A program made the position numbers and the translations under genes. A stretch of 64,000 nt of DNA from Halomicrobium zhouii (GTDB lineage: Archaea; Halobacteriota; Halobacteria; Halobacteriales; Haloarculaceae): the NCBI RefSeq assembly GCF_900114435.1, contig NZ_FOZK01000002.1, positions 1 through 64,000 of the forward strand, written 5' to 3'. Positions 1-7,724 of this stretch are shown in pieces; position 1 is the first letter of the stretch, and every line of letters begins with the position of its first letter. A model generated the notes under the pieces. The model saw only the letters and a list, made by a program, of their open reading frames with translations. It ran no database searches and had not been told where the DNA came from.

Positions 1-152
1 AAGACGACGGCACCCTCGCCGTCCACGAGCTCGTGCAGACCAAGCAGTACTCGGTCAGCGACCGCTCCGCTGCGAAGTCGCGGATCGAGCGCGCGGTGCA
101 ACAGCACCTCGCGATGGGTATGTTCCTGCAAACCGCGCTCGACGCGATGTGA
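1..152 (+). CDS. C-terminal end of an unidentified protein (truncated by window start)
   Basis: The reading frame is open from position 3 and stops with TGA at 150-152, giving 49 residues. The fragment looks helical, with basic and acidic residues alternating and the end FLQTALDAM. Base composition and codon use are like the neighbouring genes, so it is most likely the tail of a real gene whose start lies outside the window. I do not recognise the family from this fragment. A tandem repeat array begins 39 nt after the stop codon. Confidence 0.6.
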   Translation, partial: DDGTLAVHELVQTKQYSVSDRSAAKSRIERAVQQHLAMGMFLQTALDAM

Positions 153-191
153 CCTCACACACTGACCAACCCCCCTAGACGCTATCTCCCC

Positions 192-288
192 CTTTCGACC
201 CCCCTTATCGAAAGACCCCCCTTTCGACCCCCCTTATCGAAAGACCCCCCTTTCGACCCCCCTTATCGAAAGACCCCCCTTTCGACCC
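192..288. repeat. 29-bp tandem repeat array (3 perfect copies plus a partial fourth)
   Basis: Identical units occupy 192-220, 221-249 and 250-278, and a partial unit runs from 279 to 288. Each unit holds the inverted arms CTTTCGA and TCGAAAG separated by a C-run plus TTA, then another C-run, so every unit can form a short hairpin and carries G-runs on the minus strand. A further TTTTCGAC occurs at 293-300. Units abut directly with no spacers, so this is not a CRISPR array. Iteron-like protein-binding sites or a replication-type element are possible, but nothing here proves it. Confidence 0.85.
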
Positions 289-420
289 TATCTTTTCGAC
301 TGGCACGGAGTGGCTACTCGACGGTAACTGCCAGCGGCGACGCTGCGCCTCGTTCCGGAGCCGATCACGCGGTCGCGTCGCTATCGACGCGGTATCGAGA
401 AAAGTGACGACGGGCGTCGT

Positions 421-600
421 TCAGTTGCCTGGTGCCCAGCCGCAGACCGAGCATTCGGTGGCCGCCCCTTCGTGGAGACCACCGCAGTCCGGACACTGCT
501 TCTTGTTGTAGCTCTCCTGCCAGCCGACCGACTCGGTTTCGTGCCCGCGCTGTGAGAGGAACTCGTCTATCATGTCGTCAGTGCTCGGGGCGGTCGCCAT
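421..600 (-). CDS. HVO_0416 family zinc finger protein
   Basis: This small protein (59 aa) has a treble-clef-like zinc site made by C36-P-D-C39 and C50-S-V-C53, preceded by the segment DEFLSQRGHETESVGW. That arrangement matches the small haloarchaeal family named after HVO_0416, whose role is unknown. I start it at the internal ATG at 600 and not at an upstream ATG, because a TATA-like element lies 24-34 nt upstream of 600, as expected for leaderless haloarchaeal transcripts. It is monocistronic. Confidence 0.8.
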   Translation of the reverse strand: MATAPSTDDMIDEFLSQRGHETESVGWQESYNKKQCPDCGGLHEGAATECSVCGWAPGN

Positions 601-623
601 ACATGCTATGGTATAGCACACCA

Positions 624-634
624 GCATATAGGTT
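624..634 (-). promoter_or_regulatory. TATA-like promoter of the HVO_0416 zinc finger gene
   Basis: On the minus strand the sequence AAACCTATATG lies about 24-34 nt upstream of the ATG at 600, inside an otherwise GC-rich stretch. This fits an archaeal TATA box serving a leaderless transcript. Confidence 0.45.
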
Positions 635-1083
635 TACTGGTCGTGTCAATTGACACCGGGCAGCAGTCCCGTGAGGGACTGGCGAGTACTGGCACGTACC
701 TGGCGCTACTCGTGATAGAGCCAGATCCAGGCCGGGATCGCGGCGTGGCGACCGCACGCGTCACGGTACGGTGTTCGCACGCCTCTATGGAGTAATCGCC
801 CCTCTCGCGTCGCCGGGGGGCGTCGCCACTATCAGGAGTAGTACCAAAAAGGAATGGTGGGTGGTGGGTGGTGGGAAGGTGGATAATGGCACCGGTGGGG
901 CGCCATTATAGGAGCGAATGCGAGGGACGGTAATAAGAATTGGGGGTCTGAGTATCAGTGCTGATACCAGGGCCGCTGGTCGAGCGCCTGGCACCCGACC
1001 GAGCCGACGCTCGCGATTCCCTGGCGATGCGACTGCCGAGACACCGGACGCCTGTGGCGCGAACGCTGGCGGAGCGACGCCGT
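635..1083. other. noncoding interval with a G-run stretch
   Basis: I see no convincing gene here. The readable frames are shadows of the EVE-like gene or lack haloarchaeal codon bias. At 856-882 the plus strand has GGTGGGTGGTGGGTGGTGGG followed by AAGGTGG, that is three GGG tracts plus GG steps with one- to two-base loops, which could fold as a G-quadruplex. An AT-rich patch (TAATAAGAATT) occurs around 929-940. Confidence 0.5.
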
Positions 1084-1569
1084 CTACGCGTGTTTTTCGG
1101 TGTACTGTTCCAGCGCGAGTTCGATCGCTGCCGGACGCTTGCTGACGCGGCCGTCGGCCACGCGCATCAGGCCGCCCGGGTTGTAACCGTCCGCGTAGTC
1201 GAAGATGCGGTTCACGGCCGCCCGGGGGACGGAGACCGGCGTGAACTCGTCGACGGTGAAGATGCGCGAGGCGGGGGTGTCGTGCCAGACGGTGGTGGCC
1301 GCCCACGACTCGTCGTCGGTGAACGTGGTTCCGATGCGGCCGGTCCCGACGTACGTGTCGTCCTGGTAGAACAGCACGAGGTCGCCGGCGTCCATCTTCT
1401 CGAAGTAAGTCTGGTTGCTGTCGCCGTCCTGGACGCCCCAGAACCGGACCTCGTCTCCCTCCGGGAGGGCGTCGGGGTGGTCGGGGTAGTCGGCGAGCGA
1501 GACAGCGGACCGGACCGTCCGGTCGAAGTCGTCCGGGTCGCAGGGGACAACGAAGACGTTCGAACTCAT
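1084..1569 (-). CDS. EVE/PUA-like domain protein
   Basis: This 161-aa protein begins with VFVVPCDPDDF and contains the run FWGVQDGDSNQTYFEKMDAGDLVLFYQDDTYVG interrupted only by family-typical turns. A tryptophan-containing strand, 'GD.VLFY' and 'YVGTGRIG' are the hallmarks of EVE/PUA-like folds that bind modified bases. In other prokaryotes such domains occur in modification-dependent restriction enzymes or alone. No nuclease or AAA+ partner is adjacent. The start at 1569 (MSSNVFVV) is chosen over an upstream ATG because the upstream extension is arginine/proline-rich and unlike a haloarchaeal protein. Confidence 0.6.
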   Translation of the reverse strand: MSSNVFVVPCDPDDFDRTVRSAVSLADYPDHPDALPEGDEVRFWGVQDGDSNQTYFEKMDAGDLVLFYQDDTYVGTGRIGTTFTDDESWAATTVWHDTPASRIFTVDEFTPVSVPRAAVNRIFDYADGYNPGGLMRVADGRVSKRPAAIELALEQYTEKHA

Positions 1570-1766
1570 ACCGGTGGTTCGGACAGTCTCGTGATAAAAC
1601 ACCGGTTTGCGGCCGTCCGTGGGCGGCCAACCACGTGTGGCACGCGGCCGCACGCGACCGGTCACCCAGATCCCGTTCACACTGGCCCCGGATTACACTG
1701 GGACCACGACGGCGTCACTCGATCCCCTGATCTTCCTCCAACACCTAGAGGGGCATTAGTGGTCAC

Positions 1767-1775
1767 AGTTATACG
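1767..1775 (+). promoter_or_regulatory. TATA-like promoter of the Nudix gene
   Basis: AGTTATACG is centred about 27 nt upstream of the ATG at 1798 and is the only AT-rich hexamer nearby. It fits leaderless transcription of the Nudix gene. Confidence 0.5.
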
Positions 1776-1797
1776 CTGCTCCTCGTAATCAGTTGAT

Positions 1798-2265
1798 ATG
1801 ACCGAACAGGGCGTCACCTACGTCGAGAAGGCCTGCGCCTACGTCACCAGGAACGGGTCGGAGTTGCTGGTGTTCGACGGGCCGGAACACGACGGGCTCC
1901 AGGTACCGAAGGGGACGATCGAACCGGGCGAGGGCCCGCGCGAAGCGCTGTGTCGCGAAGTCATCGAGGAGAGCGGCCTCGCCACTTTCGAGGGGATACA
2001 GCACCTGGTCACCGACGTCTGGAACCGCCGGGCGTTCCCGCCGAAGCGGTACGTCCGCAACTTCTTCCACGTCCCCGTGCTGGGTGCGAAGGACGCGTGG
2101 ACCCACACCGTCACCGGAGCGGGCGCGGAACGCGGGAATCGCTTCGAGTTCTTCTGGGTCGACCTCCCGACGGACGCCGCGTTCGCGCTGGACCTCGACG
2201 ACTACCTCCACGCGCTCGACGCCGGTGACGTCGGGGGTCCGGGCGGCGGCGTCACTGCCGACTGA
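1798..2265 (+). CDS. Nudix hydrolase
   Basis: The 155-aa protein carries a complete Nudix box: G-TIEPG-E-GPREALC-REVIEESGL fits GX5EX7REUXEEXGU, so the metal-binding glutamates are intact. Members hydrolyse nucleoside diphosphates linked to another group, with Mg2+. The substrate cannot be told from the sequence. The opening YVEKACAYVTRNGSELLVF resembles the beta strands that precede the box in this fold. It stands alone, with the next plus-strand gene about 100 bp downstream. The glycine-rich C-terminus is probably disordered. Confidence 0.85.
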   Translation: MTEQGVTYVEKACAYVTRNGSELLVFDGPEHDGLQVPKGTIEPGEGPREALCREVIEESGLATFEGIQHLVTDVWNRRAFPPKRYVRNFFHVPVLGAKDAWTHTVTGAGAERGNRFEFFWVDLPTDAAFALDLDDYLHALDAGDVGGPGGGVTAD

Positions 2266-2371
2266 GCGCCCGCTCGGCGTCGTTTCTGCCCGAATGCGGT
2301 CTCCGTCTTCCGGCTGTGAGTTGCCTGGACGATGCCAGTGTTTTTTGCCGAAGACGACCGACTTCTCGGTA

Positions 2372-3091
2372 ATGACTCCGGACCGGCCACGCTCCGAGGC
2401 GCGCGCGTGGGAGAACTACCTGCTGGTCTTCAGCGTGATGGTCGTGGCGATCTGCCTGGGCCTGCTCCCGTCGACGCCCGGCCCGCGCCACCTCGAAACG
2501 CCCGAGGCCATCGTCCCGATGGCCATCGCCGCCGGACTCGGTGTGTTCGCGATCCGGCTCCGCCGCGGGTCGTACGCGCACGACCAGCGCAGGCGGATCG
2601 CCCGGCACGGCTGGGTCGGGGCGCTGGTCGCCGCGAGTATCAGCGGCTGGTGGGTCGTCCTCCACCTCCACACCGGGGTGCCGGTTACCGGATTGACCGA
2701 CCAGATACTCACCGTCGTGAGCGGCGGCCTCGGCGCCGGCGTGCTCGCGGGTCGGTCGGCTATCGCCGGGCAGACACCGGAGACGACCGCGGGCCGGGAC
2801 CGCGTCCTCGCGGAGACGACGTGGGCCGACCGCTCGGGGCCGACGCCGGTCGTCGACGCGACCATCGCGTTGCTCGCCGAACTGAACGGCGTCGACCGGA
2901 CCGAACTCGACCCGCTCTACACGCACGTCGACCCGGAACTGCTCACCGACCTGCGCCAGCAGGACGACTCCCAGTGGCGATACCTGTTCCGCACGGATTC
3001 CTACGAGATCGGTATCACCAGCTCGGGGACCGTCACCGCGTACGAACCGCTCGGGGACGCGGACGTGTCGACGTCGCTCGCGTCGGGGTGA
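2372..3091 (+). CDS. membrane protein with C-terminal HalOD1 output domain
   Basis: The protein has 239 aa. Roughly four hydrophobic segments fill residues 15-130 (YLLVFSVMVVAICLGLL, AIVPMAIAAGLGVFAI, WVGALVAASISGWWVVL, ILTVVSGGLGAGVL). They are followed by a soluble region where VVDATIALLAELNGVD…LDPLYTHVDPELL matches the HalOD1 output domain. That domain is confined to haloarchaea and is usually attached to sensory proteins, so a signalling role at the membrane is likely, though no input ligand is evident. The ATG at 2372 follows a T-rich stretch and precedes an acidic/basic cytoplasmic segment. Confidence 0.7.
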   Translation: MTPDRPRSEARAWENYLLVFSVMVVAICLGLLPSTPGPRHLETPEAIVPMAIAAGLGVFAIRLRRGSYAHDQRRRIARHGWVGALVAASISGWWVVLHLHTGVPVTGLTDQILTVVSGGLGAGVLAGRSAIAGQTPETTAGRDRVLAETTWADRSGPTPVVDATIALLAELNGVDRTELDPLYTHVDPELLTDLRQQDDSQWRYLFRTDSYEIGITSSGTVTAYEPLGDADVSTSLASG

Positions 3092-3266
3092 GGCGGCCGA
3101 GATGTTTTTCGACGCCTCCCGTCTTCTGGATCCGGCGACACACAGTCGATCGACGGCTCGATGCCGCGACCTGCCGGTCCCGGTACTCGTCGGGCTCGTG
3201 CTTACAGCTGCCCGGTGGTCTCGCCGACGAAGGACGTTCCCGCATCCGCGAGCCACGAGTGGGCCG

Positions 3267-3644
3267 TCAGAAGTGGCGCTCGCAGACCCGGATGAACTCC
3301 TCGACGTCGATGCCCTCGCCGCGGTCGTACGTGACGAAGACGCCTTCGAACCCGTTTTTCACGAAGTGTAGCATCATCGCCTCGTCGAAGCCGTAGACGC
3401 TACACTCCAGTTCGCCGGCGTTGAACAGGTCCTGGAGGCGGTCCCGGCCCCAGCCTTCGAGGCGAAGGTCGTCGAAGATGGCGTCACGCTCCTGGTGCGA
3501 GTAGACGACGTCGACGTTCTCTCGCATGTACAGCATCTCGTAGTCCGTCTCGTAGTAGACCGCGACCGACCGGAGGGCTCCGTCCGCCGCCGTCAGGAGG
3601 TCGTCGACGAGGTCTTGCTCGTCCGGGGAGCTGCTGGTCGTCAT
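3267..3644 (-). CDS. conserved haloarchaeal protein of unknown function
   Basis: This 125-aa acidic protein has no transmembrane segment. Its core YYETDYEMLYMRENVDVVYSHQERDAIFDDLRLEG alternates aromatic and acidic residues, and the C-terminal half holds HFVKNGFEGVFVTYDRG, which reads like a central beta strand and turn. I recall proteins of this type from many haloarchaeal genomes but can name no activity. It is convergent with the HalOD1 gene and divergent from the SRAP gene 105 bp away. Confidence 0.65.
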   Translation of the reverse strand: MTTSSSPDEQDLVDDLLTAADGALRSVAVYYETDYEMLYMRENVDVVYSHQERDAIFDDLRLEGWGRDRLQDLFNAGELECSVYGFDEAMMLHFVKNGFEGVFVTYDRGEGIDVEEFIRVCERHF

Positions 3645-3749
3645 GCCTCGGGGCTTTCGACACGACTCACTTAGTATCGCAGCCTAACTGATTACCGTCC
3701 GTCCGCCGCCGGCGGTACCCTTAGTGTCGCCGACAGCGTACCAGACGAC

Positions 3750-4442
3750 ATGTGCGGACGTACCTCGCTGTTCCTCGAACGGGCGGACCTGGAGGACCGT
3801 TTCGCCGCCGAACTCGTCACCGACGGCGGGGTGGACTACCGGCCGCGGTACAACGTCGCCCCCGGGAGCGACCTCGAGGTCGTCACGAACGAGGCACCGG
3901 CGACCATCGACCAGTTCCAGTGGGGGCTCGTCCCGTCGTGGGCCGAGGAGCCGACCCGTGGGCTGATCAACGCTCGCTCGGAGACGGCCGCGGAGAAGCG
4001 CTCGTTCCGCGAGGCCTGGGAACGCCGGCCGTGTCTCGTGCCCTCGACGGGCTTCTATGAGTGGCAGGACCGCGACGTCGGCGGGAAGCGGCCCTACCGC
4101 ATCTACCGCGACGGCGACGACCCGGCGTTCGCGATGGCCGGGCTCTGGGAGCGCTGGGAGGGCGCGGACGAGACGCTGGCGACGGTGACGATACTCACGA
4201 CCGAACCGAACGACGTCGTCGCGCCCATCCACGACCGGATGCCGGTGATCCTGCCGCCGGAGGCCGAGCGAACCTGGCTCGAGGCCGGGCCCGACGAGCG
4301 GCGGGGGCTGTGCCGCCCGTATCCGGGCGACGACCTCGCCGCCTACCCGGTCTCCACCGCGGTCAACGACCCGGCCAACGACCACCCGGGCGTCGTCGAG
4401 GCGGACCCGTCTGAACAGGCCGGCCTCGGCGACTTCGGCTGA
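3750..4442 (+). CDS. SOS response-associated (SRAP/YedK-HMCES) protein
   Basis: This 230-aa protein has every catalytic feature of the SRAP family: Cys2 directly after the initiator Met (MCGRTSLF), the Asn in YRPRYNVAPG, the Glu of STGFYEWQ and the His in PIHDRMPVIL. These enzymes form a covalent thiazolidine link with abasic sites in single-stranded DNA and so protect them during replication. Exposure of Cys2 fixes the start at 3750. The length matches the family. It stands alone; the downstream convergent gene encodes a response regulator. Confidence 0.92.
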   Translation: MCGRTSLFLERADLEDRFAAELVTDGGVDYRPRYNVAPGSDLEVVTNEAPATIDQFQWGLVPSWAEEPTRGLINARSETAAEKRSFREAWERRPCLVPSTGFYEWQDRDVGGKRPYRIYRDGDDPAFAMAGLWERWEGADETLATVTILTTEPNDVVAPIHDRMPVILPPEAERTWLEAGPDERRGLCRPYPGDDLAAYPVSTAVNDPANDHPGVVEADPSEQAGLGDFG

Positions 4443-4680
4443 CCGCTCGCTCCGACGGCCTCGACCGCCGGTCGCCGGGGAGACGACGTGTTGACGCCGG
4501 CCCTCATCAGTTTGGCTCGTTACTTATTCCGCTCCCCCACCGAGTACAACTGCCGGTTGACCATGCGATACCACCGGCACTTCCACCCACCCCCACACGA
4601 GTCCAGCCGTCGAGCCCCCCGCTCACGGCTGGCACTTCTCTCTTCACGACGACCGATAGCGTCGTCTCCAGTGGCGTCGG

Positions 4681-4780
4681 TGTCAGGAATTGCCGTCGGT
4701 GCCCGGAATGCCGGCGGTGCCCGGAATTGCCGTCGGTGTCAGGAATGCCGGCGGGGCCCGGAATGCCGGCGGAGCCCGGG
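4681..4780. repeat. 18/19-bp tandem repeats between convergent genes
   Basis: Five consecutive units occupy 4681-4699, 4700-4717, 4718-4736, 4737-4754 and 4755-4772, and a partial sixth ends at 4780. Units alternate between a 19-bp form ending AATTGCCGTCGG and an 18-bp form ending AATGCCGGCGG. The array abuts the stop codon of the response regulator gene at 4781. The 238 bp before it (4443-4680) hold no recognisable gene. Confidence 0.85.
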
Positions 4781-5236
4781 CTACTTCGGTGGGAGATGCG
4801 CGACGCCGAGCCAGAAATCCTCGATGGCGCGGGCCATCGTCACGAACGCTTCCGACGACGTCGGCTTCTCGAGATAGGCGTTTGCGTTGAGTTCGTACGA
4901 TCGCGTGACGTCCGCCGCCTCGTCCGAGGCGGTGAGAACGAGCACGGGGATCCGGCGCAACTCGGGCCGACTATCGAGTTCGGCGAGGATCTCGTTTCCG
5001 CTCGTTCCCGGAACGTGGAGGTCGAGCAGGATGATGTCGGGACGCGGGGCGTCCGCGTAGCCGTCGCGCTGGTGGAGGAAATCGAGCGCGTCGGCGCCGT
5101 CCCCGACGACCGAGACGGTCTCCGTGGCGTCGGTCGCCTCGAAGGACTCGACGAACCGCGAGGCCGCTTCTGGATCGCTTTCGACGAGCAGGACGTCGAA
5201 CGGACCGCTGTTTCCGCGTGAATTACTTCGTTCCAC
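4781..5236 (-). CDS. stand-alone response regulator receiver protein
   Basis: A single receiver (CheY-like) domain fills residues 13-150 of this 151-aa protein. The phosphoacceptor is D72 in IILLDLHVPG, the conserved Thr is T102 in VLVLTAS and the conserved Lys is K124 in YLEKP. The acidic pocket reads VLLVESDPEA, where the usual second acidic residue is Ser and the next position is Asp. There is no output domain, so it probably acts by protein contact or as a phosphate shuttle. The GTG start at 5236 gives a 12-residue N-terminal extension. No kinase is adjacent. Confidence 0.85.
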   Translation of the reverse strand: MERSNSRGNSGPFDVLLVESDPEAASRFVESFEATDATETVSVVGDGADALDFLHQRDGYADAPRPDIILLDLHVPGTSGNEILAELDSRPELRRIPVLVLTASDEAADVTRSYELNANAYLEKPTSSEAFVTMARAIEDFWLGVAHLPPK

Positions 5237-5323
5237 GATCGCTGTCTCAGTACGTGAGAGAGGCTATCGACCGAGGTAACTCGTTTCCCAATTATGTTAG
5301 GTCGGTGTCCGGCGGAGGGCGAC

Positions 5324-5926
5324 TCACTCGCCGGCGAATCCGACGAACACCATATCGTCCGTCTTCAGTTCGTAGTCGACGCCGGCGGACAGCCGGGTGT
5401 AGTCGAACGGTTCGGTGACGACGTGGAACCCGTTGGGCGTCTCCCGGCGGAGCAGGACTGTCGTGGAATCGGCGAGCGAGTCGGCGAACGCGTCGGCCGC
5501 CGCCGCCGAGACGTCGTCGAGGTCGAAGAGGAAGTTCGTCTCGTCGGCACAGGCGTCCGACTGGAGCACCGACAGGAACTCGCTGTCGACCCGCTTGAAC
5601 TTCCGGAGGACGTCCGTGTCGCCGTGGAAGCGCATCTCCAGCCAGTCGTCGGTCCGCTCGCGGAGCCGGAAGAGCGCCGACGTGGTGTCCCGCGCGTTGA
5701 CGGTGAGGTAGAGTCGGTAGCGCTCCTCGAATCGCGAGACCGCGTGGTCGAGTCGCGCGACCGTCTCGGGGAGTTCCTCGGCCTCCGCGACGATTTCACG
5801 GATCACCCGCTCCGAACTCGCGGTGAGACCCTCGTTGTCCTTGGCCCGGGCGATGGCCAGCAAGAGGTACACCCGTTCCGGGCCGAACTCGCAGTACTCC
5901 TGGAAGTCGTCGATATCGATGGGCAT
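5324..5926 (-). CDS. uncharacterised protein with a phage-like 'TPNGFHVVTEPFD' motif
   Basis: This is a soluble 200-aa protein. The N-terminal third is helical (YCEFGPERVYLLLAIARAKDNEG). The middle reads YRLYLTVNARDTTSALFRLRERTDDW, and the C-terminal third contains TVLLRRETPNGFHVVTEPFDYTRL. The last motif resembles a conserved block in small bacterial and phage proteins of unknown function, and in a loose way the NGFH segments of primase-like folds. No catalytic triad can be assigned, so I give no function. It is monocistronic and sits between the response regulator and PspA genes, all on the minus strand. Confidence 0.55.
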   Translation of the reverse strand: MPIDIDDFQEYCEFGPERVYLLLAIARAKDNEGLTASSERVIREIVAEAEELPETVARLDHAVSRFEERYRLYLTVNARDTTSALFRLRERTDDWLEMRFHGDTDVLRKFKRVDSEFLSVLQSDACADETNFLFDLDDVSAAAADAFADSLADSTTVLLRRETPNGFHVVTEPFDYTRLSAGVDYELKTDDMVFVGFAGE

Positions 5927-6028
5927 GGCGGGTCGACGAGTAGACGGGATAAAGGACTCACGGGGGCGTGAGAGACGGTTTCACTGACGACCGAGCCACC
6001 GCCGTCGGCCCATCTCTCAGCACGTTTC

Positions 6029-6772
6029 TCACCCCGTCGCCTCCTCGGACTCGAGCGCGCTGGACTGGTCCGGCTCCCGGCCCAGGCGCGTCTTCAGCTC
6101 GGATAGCTCCCGGTCGATCCGCTGTTCGGACGACCGGCGGTTCAGTTCGCGGTCGATGTCGTCGCCCTCGGCGAGGACGTCGTCGAGTGCGCCGCTCTCC
6201 TCCAGTTCTTCCAGGGCGGCCGCGCGGGCCTCCATCTGCTCGGTCCGCTCGGCGGCGCGTTCGACGGCACGGTTCACGTCGGTCATCCGGCCCCCGACGC
6301 CGGAGAACGCCTCCGCGACCCGCGCCGACGCCTGGGCCGCCTCGTGACGGGCTTTCAGCGACTCTTTGTGCGTTCGGAACCCCTCGATCCGACCCCGGAG
6401 CGCGATCTGGCGCTCGACCAGCCGGTCCTGGGTCGCCTGCAGGCGCTCGATCTGGTCGCCGAGGTCGGCGATCTGTTCGCTGGCGGCGTGTTTCTTCTCC
6501 AGTGCGCGCCTGGCCAGGTCGTCACGGTCCTGCCGGACCGCCTCGCGGACCTGCTCGTCGTGTTTCTCGACGGCGCTCTGCAGGCGCTCGCGATGCATCT
6601 CTAGGCGCTTCTTCTGGGTCGTGAGGTCGGCGATGCCGCGGTTGATCCCCTGGAGCTCGTCGCGTAACTGCTCGTAGGAGTAGTCGAGTTCCGCGGCGGG
6701 GTCCGCTGCCCGGTTCAGCAGGGCGTTCAGCCACGACTGGACGGTGAAGGAGAGTCGCTGAAAGAGGGTCAT
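6029..6772 (-). CDS. pspA: PspA/IM30 family protein
   Basis: The 247-aa protein is almost entirely coiled coil. It starts with the membrane-binding helix MTLFQRLSFTVQSWLNALLNRAADPAAELDYS, broken only at family-typical positions, and this is the usual N-terminus of PspA/Vipp1 proteins. Long heptad-rich segments follow (QLRDELQGINRGIADLTTQKKRLEM, EQIADLGDQIERLQATQDRLVERQ). PspA homologues are ESCRT-III-like polymers that protect or remodel the membrane under stress. The acidic C-terminal tail after about residue 215 is probably disordered. Confidence 0.85.
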   Translation of the reverse strand: MTLFQRLSFTVQSWLNALLNRAADPAAELDYSYEQLRDELQGINRGIADLTTQKKRLEMHRERLQSAVEKHDEQVREAVRQDRDDLARRALEKKHAASEQIADLGDQIERLQATQDRLVERQIALRGRIEGFRTHKESLKARHEAAQASARVAEAFSGVGGRMTDVNRAVERAAERTEQMEARAAALEELEESGALDDVLAEGDDIDRELNRRSSEQRIDRELSELKTRLGREPDQSSALESEEATG

Positions 6773-6938
6773 CGCGATCCCTTCCGGTCGTCCGCGTCGT
6801 CTCGCCGGCTGGGGCGGTGTCGGGGCATGCGCACGCTACGGGCGAGACCCGGTTAATTGTGTTGCTGAAACTGAACGTCTGCGTCGGCGCGGGATCCGAC
6901 GTCCGGCGGTCCCTCGCGCCGTGGTACACCCCCGCAAG

Positions 6939-6947
6939 AGTAATACG
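6939..6947 (+). promoter_or_regulatory. TATA-like promoter of the DUF5781 gene
   Basis: AGTAATACG is centred 29 nt upstream of the ATG at 6972. It supports that ATG, and not the in-frame ATG at 6921, as the true leaderless start. Confidence 0.5.
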
Positions 6948-6971
6948 CGCACAGACCCTCCCGTCAACAGA

Positions 6972-7724
6972 ATGGACGTCCACGTGCAGGGTGGGCCGGC
7001 CGAACCCTTTCTCGGTGCCCGCGACGTCTTCGAGACGGAACAGGACCTGGAGCGCCGGGTGACCGTTCGCGTCCGCGAAGACCCCGACGAGCGAACCCGC
7101 GTGAGCCACGACGCGGAGAGCCACCTGCTCACCATCTCCCGACAGGCGGCGACGAGCGCGATGGCCCGGGAACTCGCGCTCCACGAGTTCGCGCACATGG
7201 CTCGCTACGAGCAGGGCCACCCCTCACACACGCAGTCGACGGAGGAGGCCATCTACCTCGCGCTGGCCGGCCGGAGCGTCGAACGCCGGAAGCTCTCGCA
7301 CTGTTACCAGATCGCCAACCACATGAAGGACATCTACGCCGACGACGTCTGGCTGGGCGTCGCGCCGGCGGACAAACTGGTCACCTTCCTGGAGTCACAG
7401 CTGGCGACCGCTATCGCCGACGTGCCCCACGACCCGCCCGCCGGCCAGCGGCTCACGCCGACGTCGGACCCGGACATCACCGCGGTCAACGCCGCCTTCG
7501 CGCTGGCGCTGGTCGAGCGTCACGACCTGGTCGAGGACGACCACCCGATGTACGACCTGGCCCGCGTCGCGGCCGACGACGCGCCCCACGTCGGTCTGTC
7601 CACGTTCAAGCGCCACTTCGCCACGCTGGCCCGCGACACCGACGAGAGCACCTACCGCAAGGCGCTCGTCGACGTGACGCGGGAGTACGCGACGGCCCAG
7701 CGCGGCGAACAGGCGGCGGACTAG
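6972..7724 (+). CDS. DUF5781 family protein with a zinc-protease-like HEFAH motif
   Basis: The 250-aa soluble protein matches the haloarchaeal DUF5781 family. Residues 67-80 read ELALHEFAHMARYE, so H71-E72-x-x-H75 has the HExxH form of zinc metallopeptidases, and a later STEEAIYLAL segment could supply the third ligand of a gluzincin. There is no signal peptide or membrane segment, so any peptidase would be cytoplasmic. Family activity is not established as far as I know; the motif is the only evidence. The gene overlaps the convergent ecfT-type gene by 4 bp. Confidence 0.7.
   Translation: MDVHVQGGPAEPFLGARDVFETEQDLERRVTVRVREDPDERTRVSHDAESHLLTISRQAATSAMARELALHEFAHMARYEQGHPSHTQSTEEAIYLALAGRSVERRKLSHCYQIANHMKDIYADDVWLGVAPADKLVTFLESQLATAIADVPHDPPAGQRLTPTSDPDITAVNAAFALALVERHDLVEDDHPMYDLARVAADDAPHVGLSTFKRHFATLARDTDESTYRKALVDVTREYATAQRGEQAAD

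Noticed and set aside
192-288. CRISPR array
   Set aside because: The 29-bp repeats are contiguous without spacers and no cas genes are present.
785-1630. A long arginine-rich open frame on the minus strand
   Set aside because: It overlaps the EVE-like gene in another frame and has the Arg/Pro/His-rich composition of GC-rich shadow frames.
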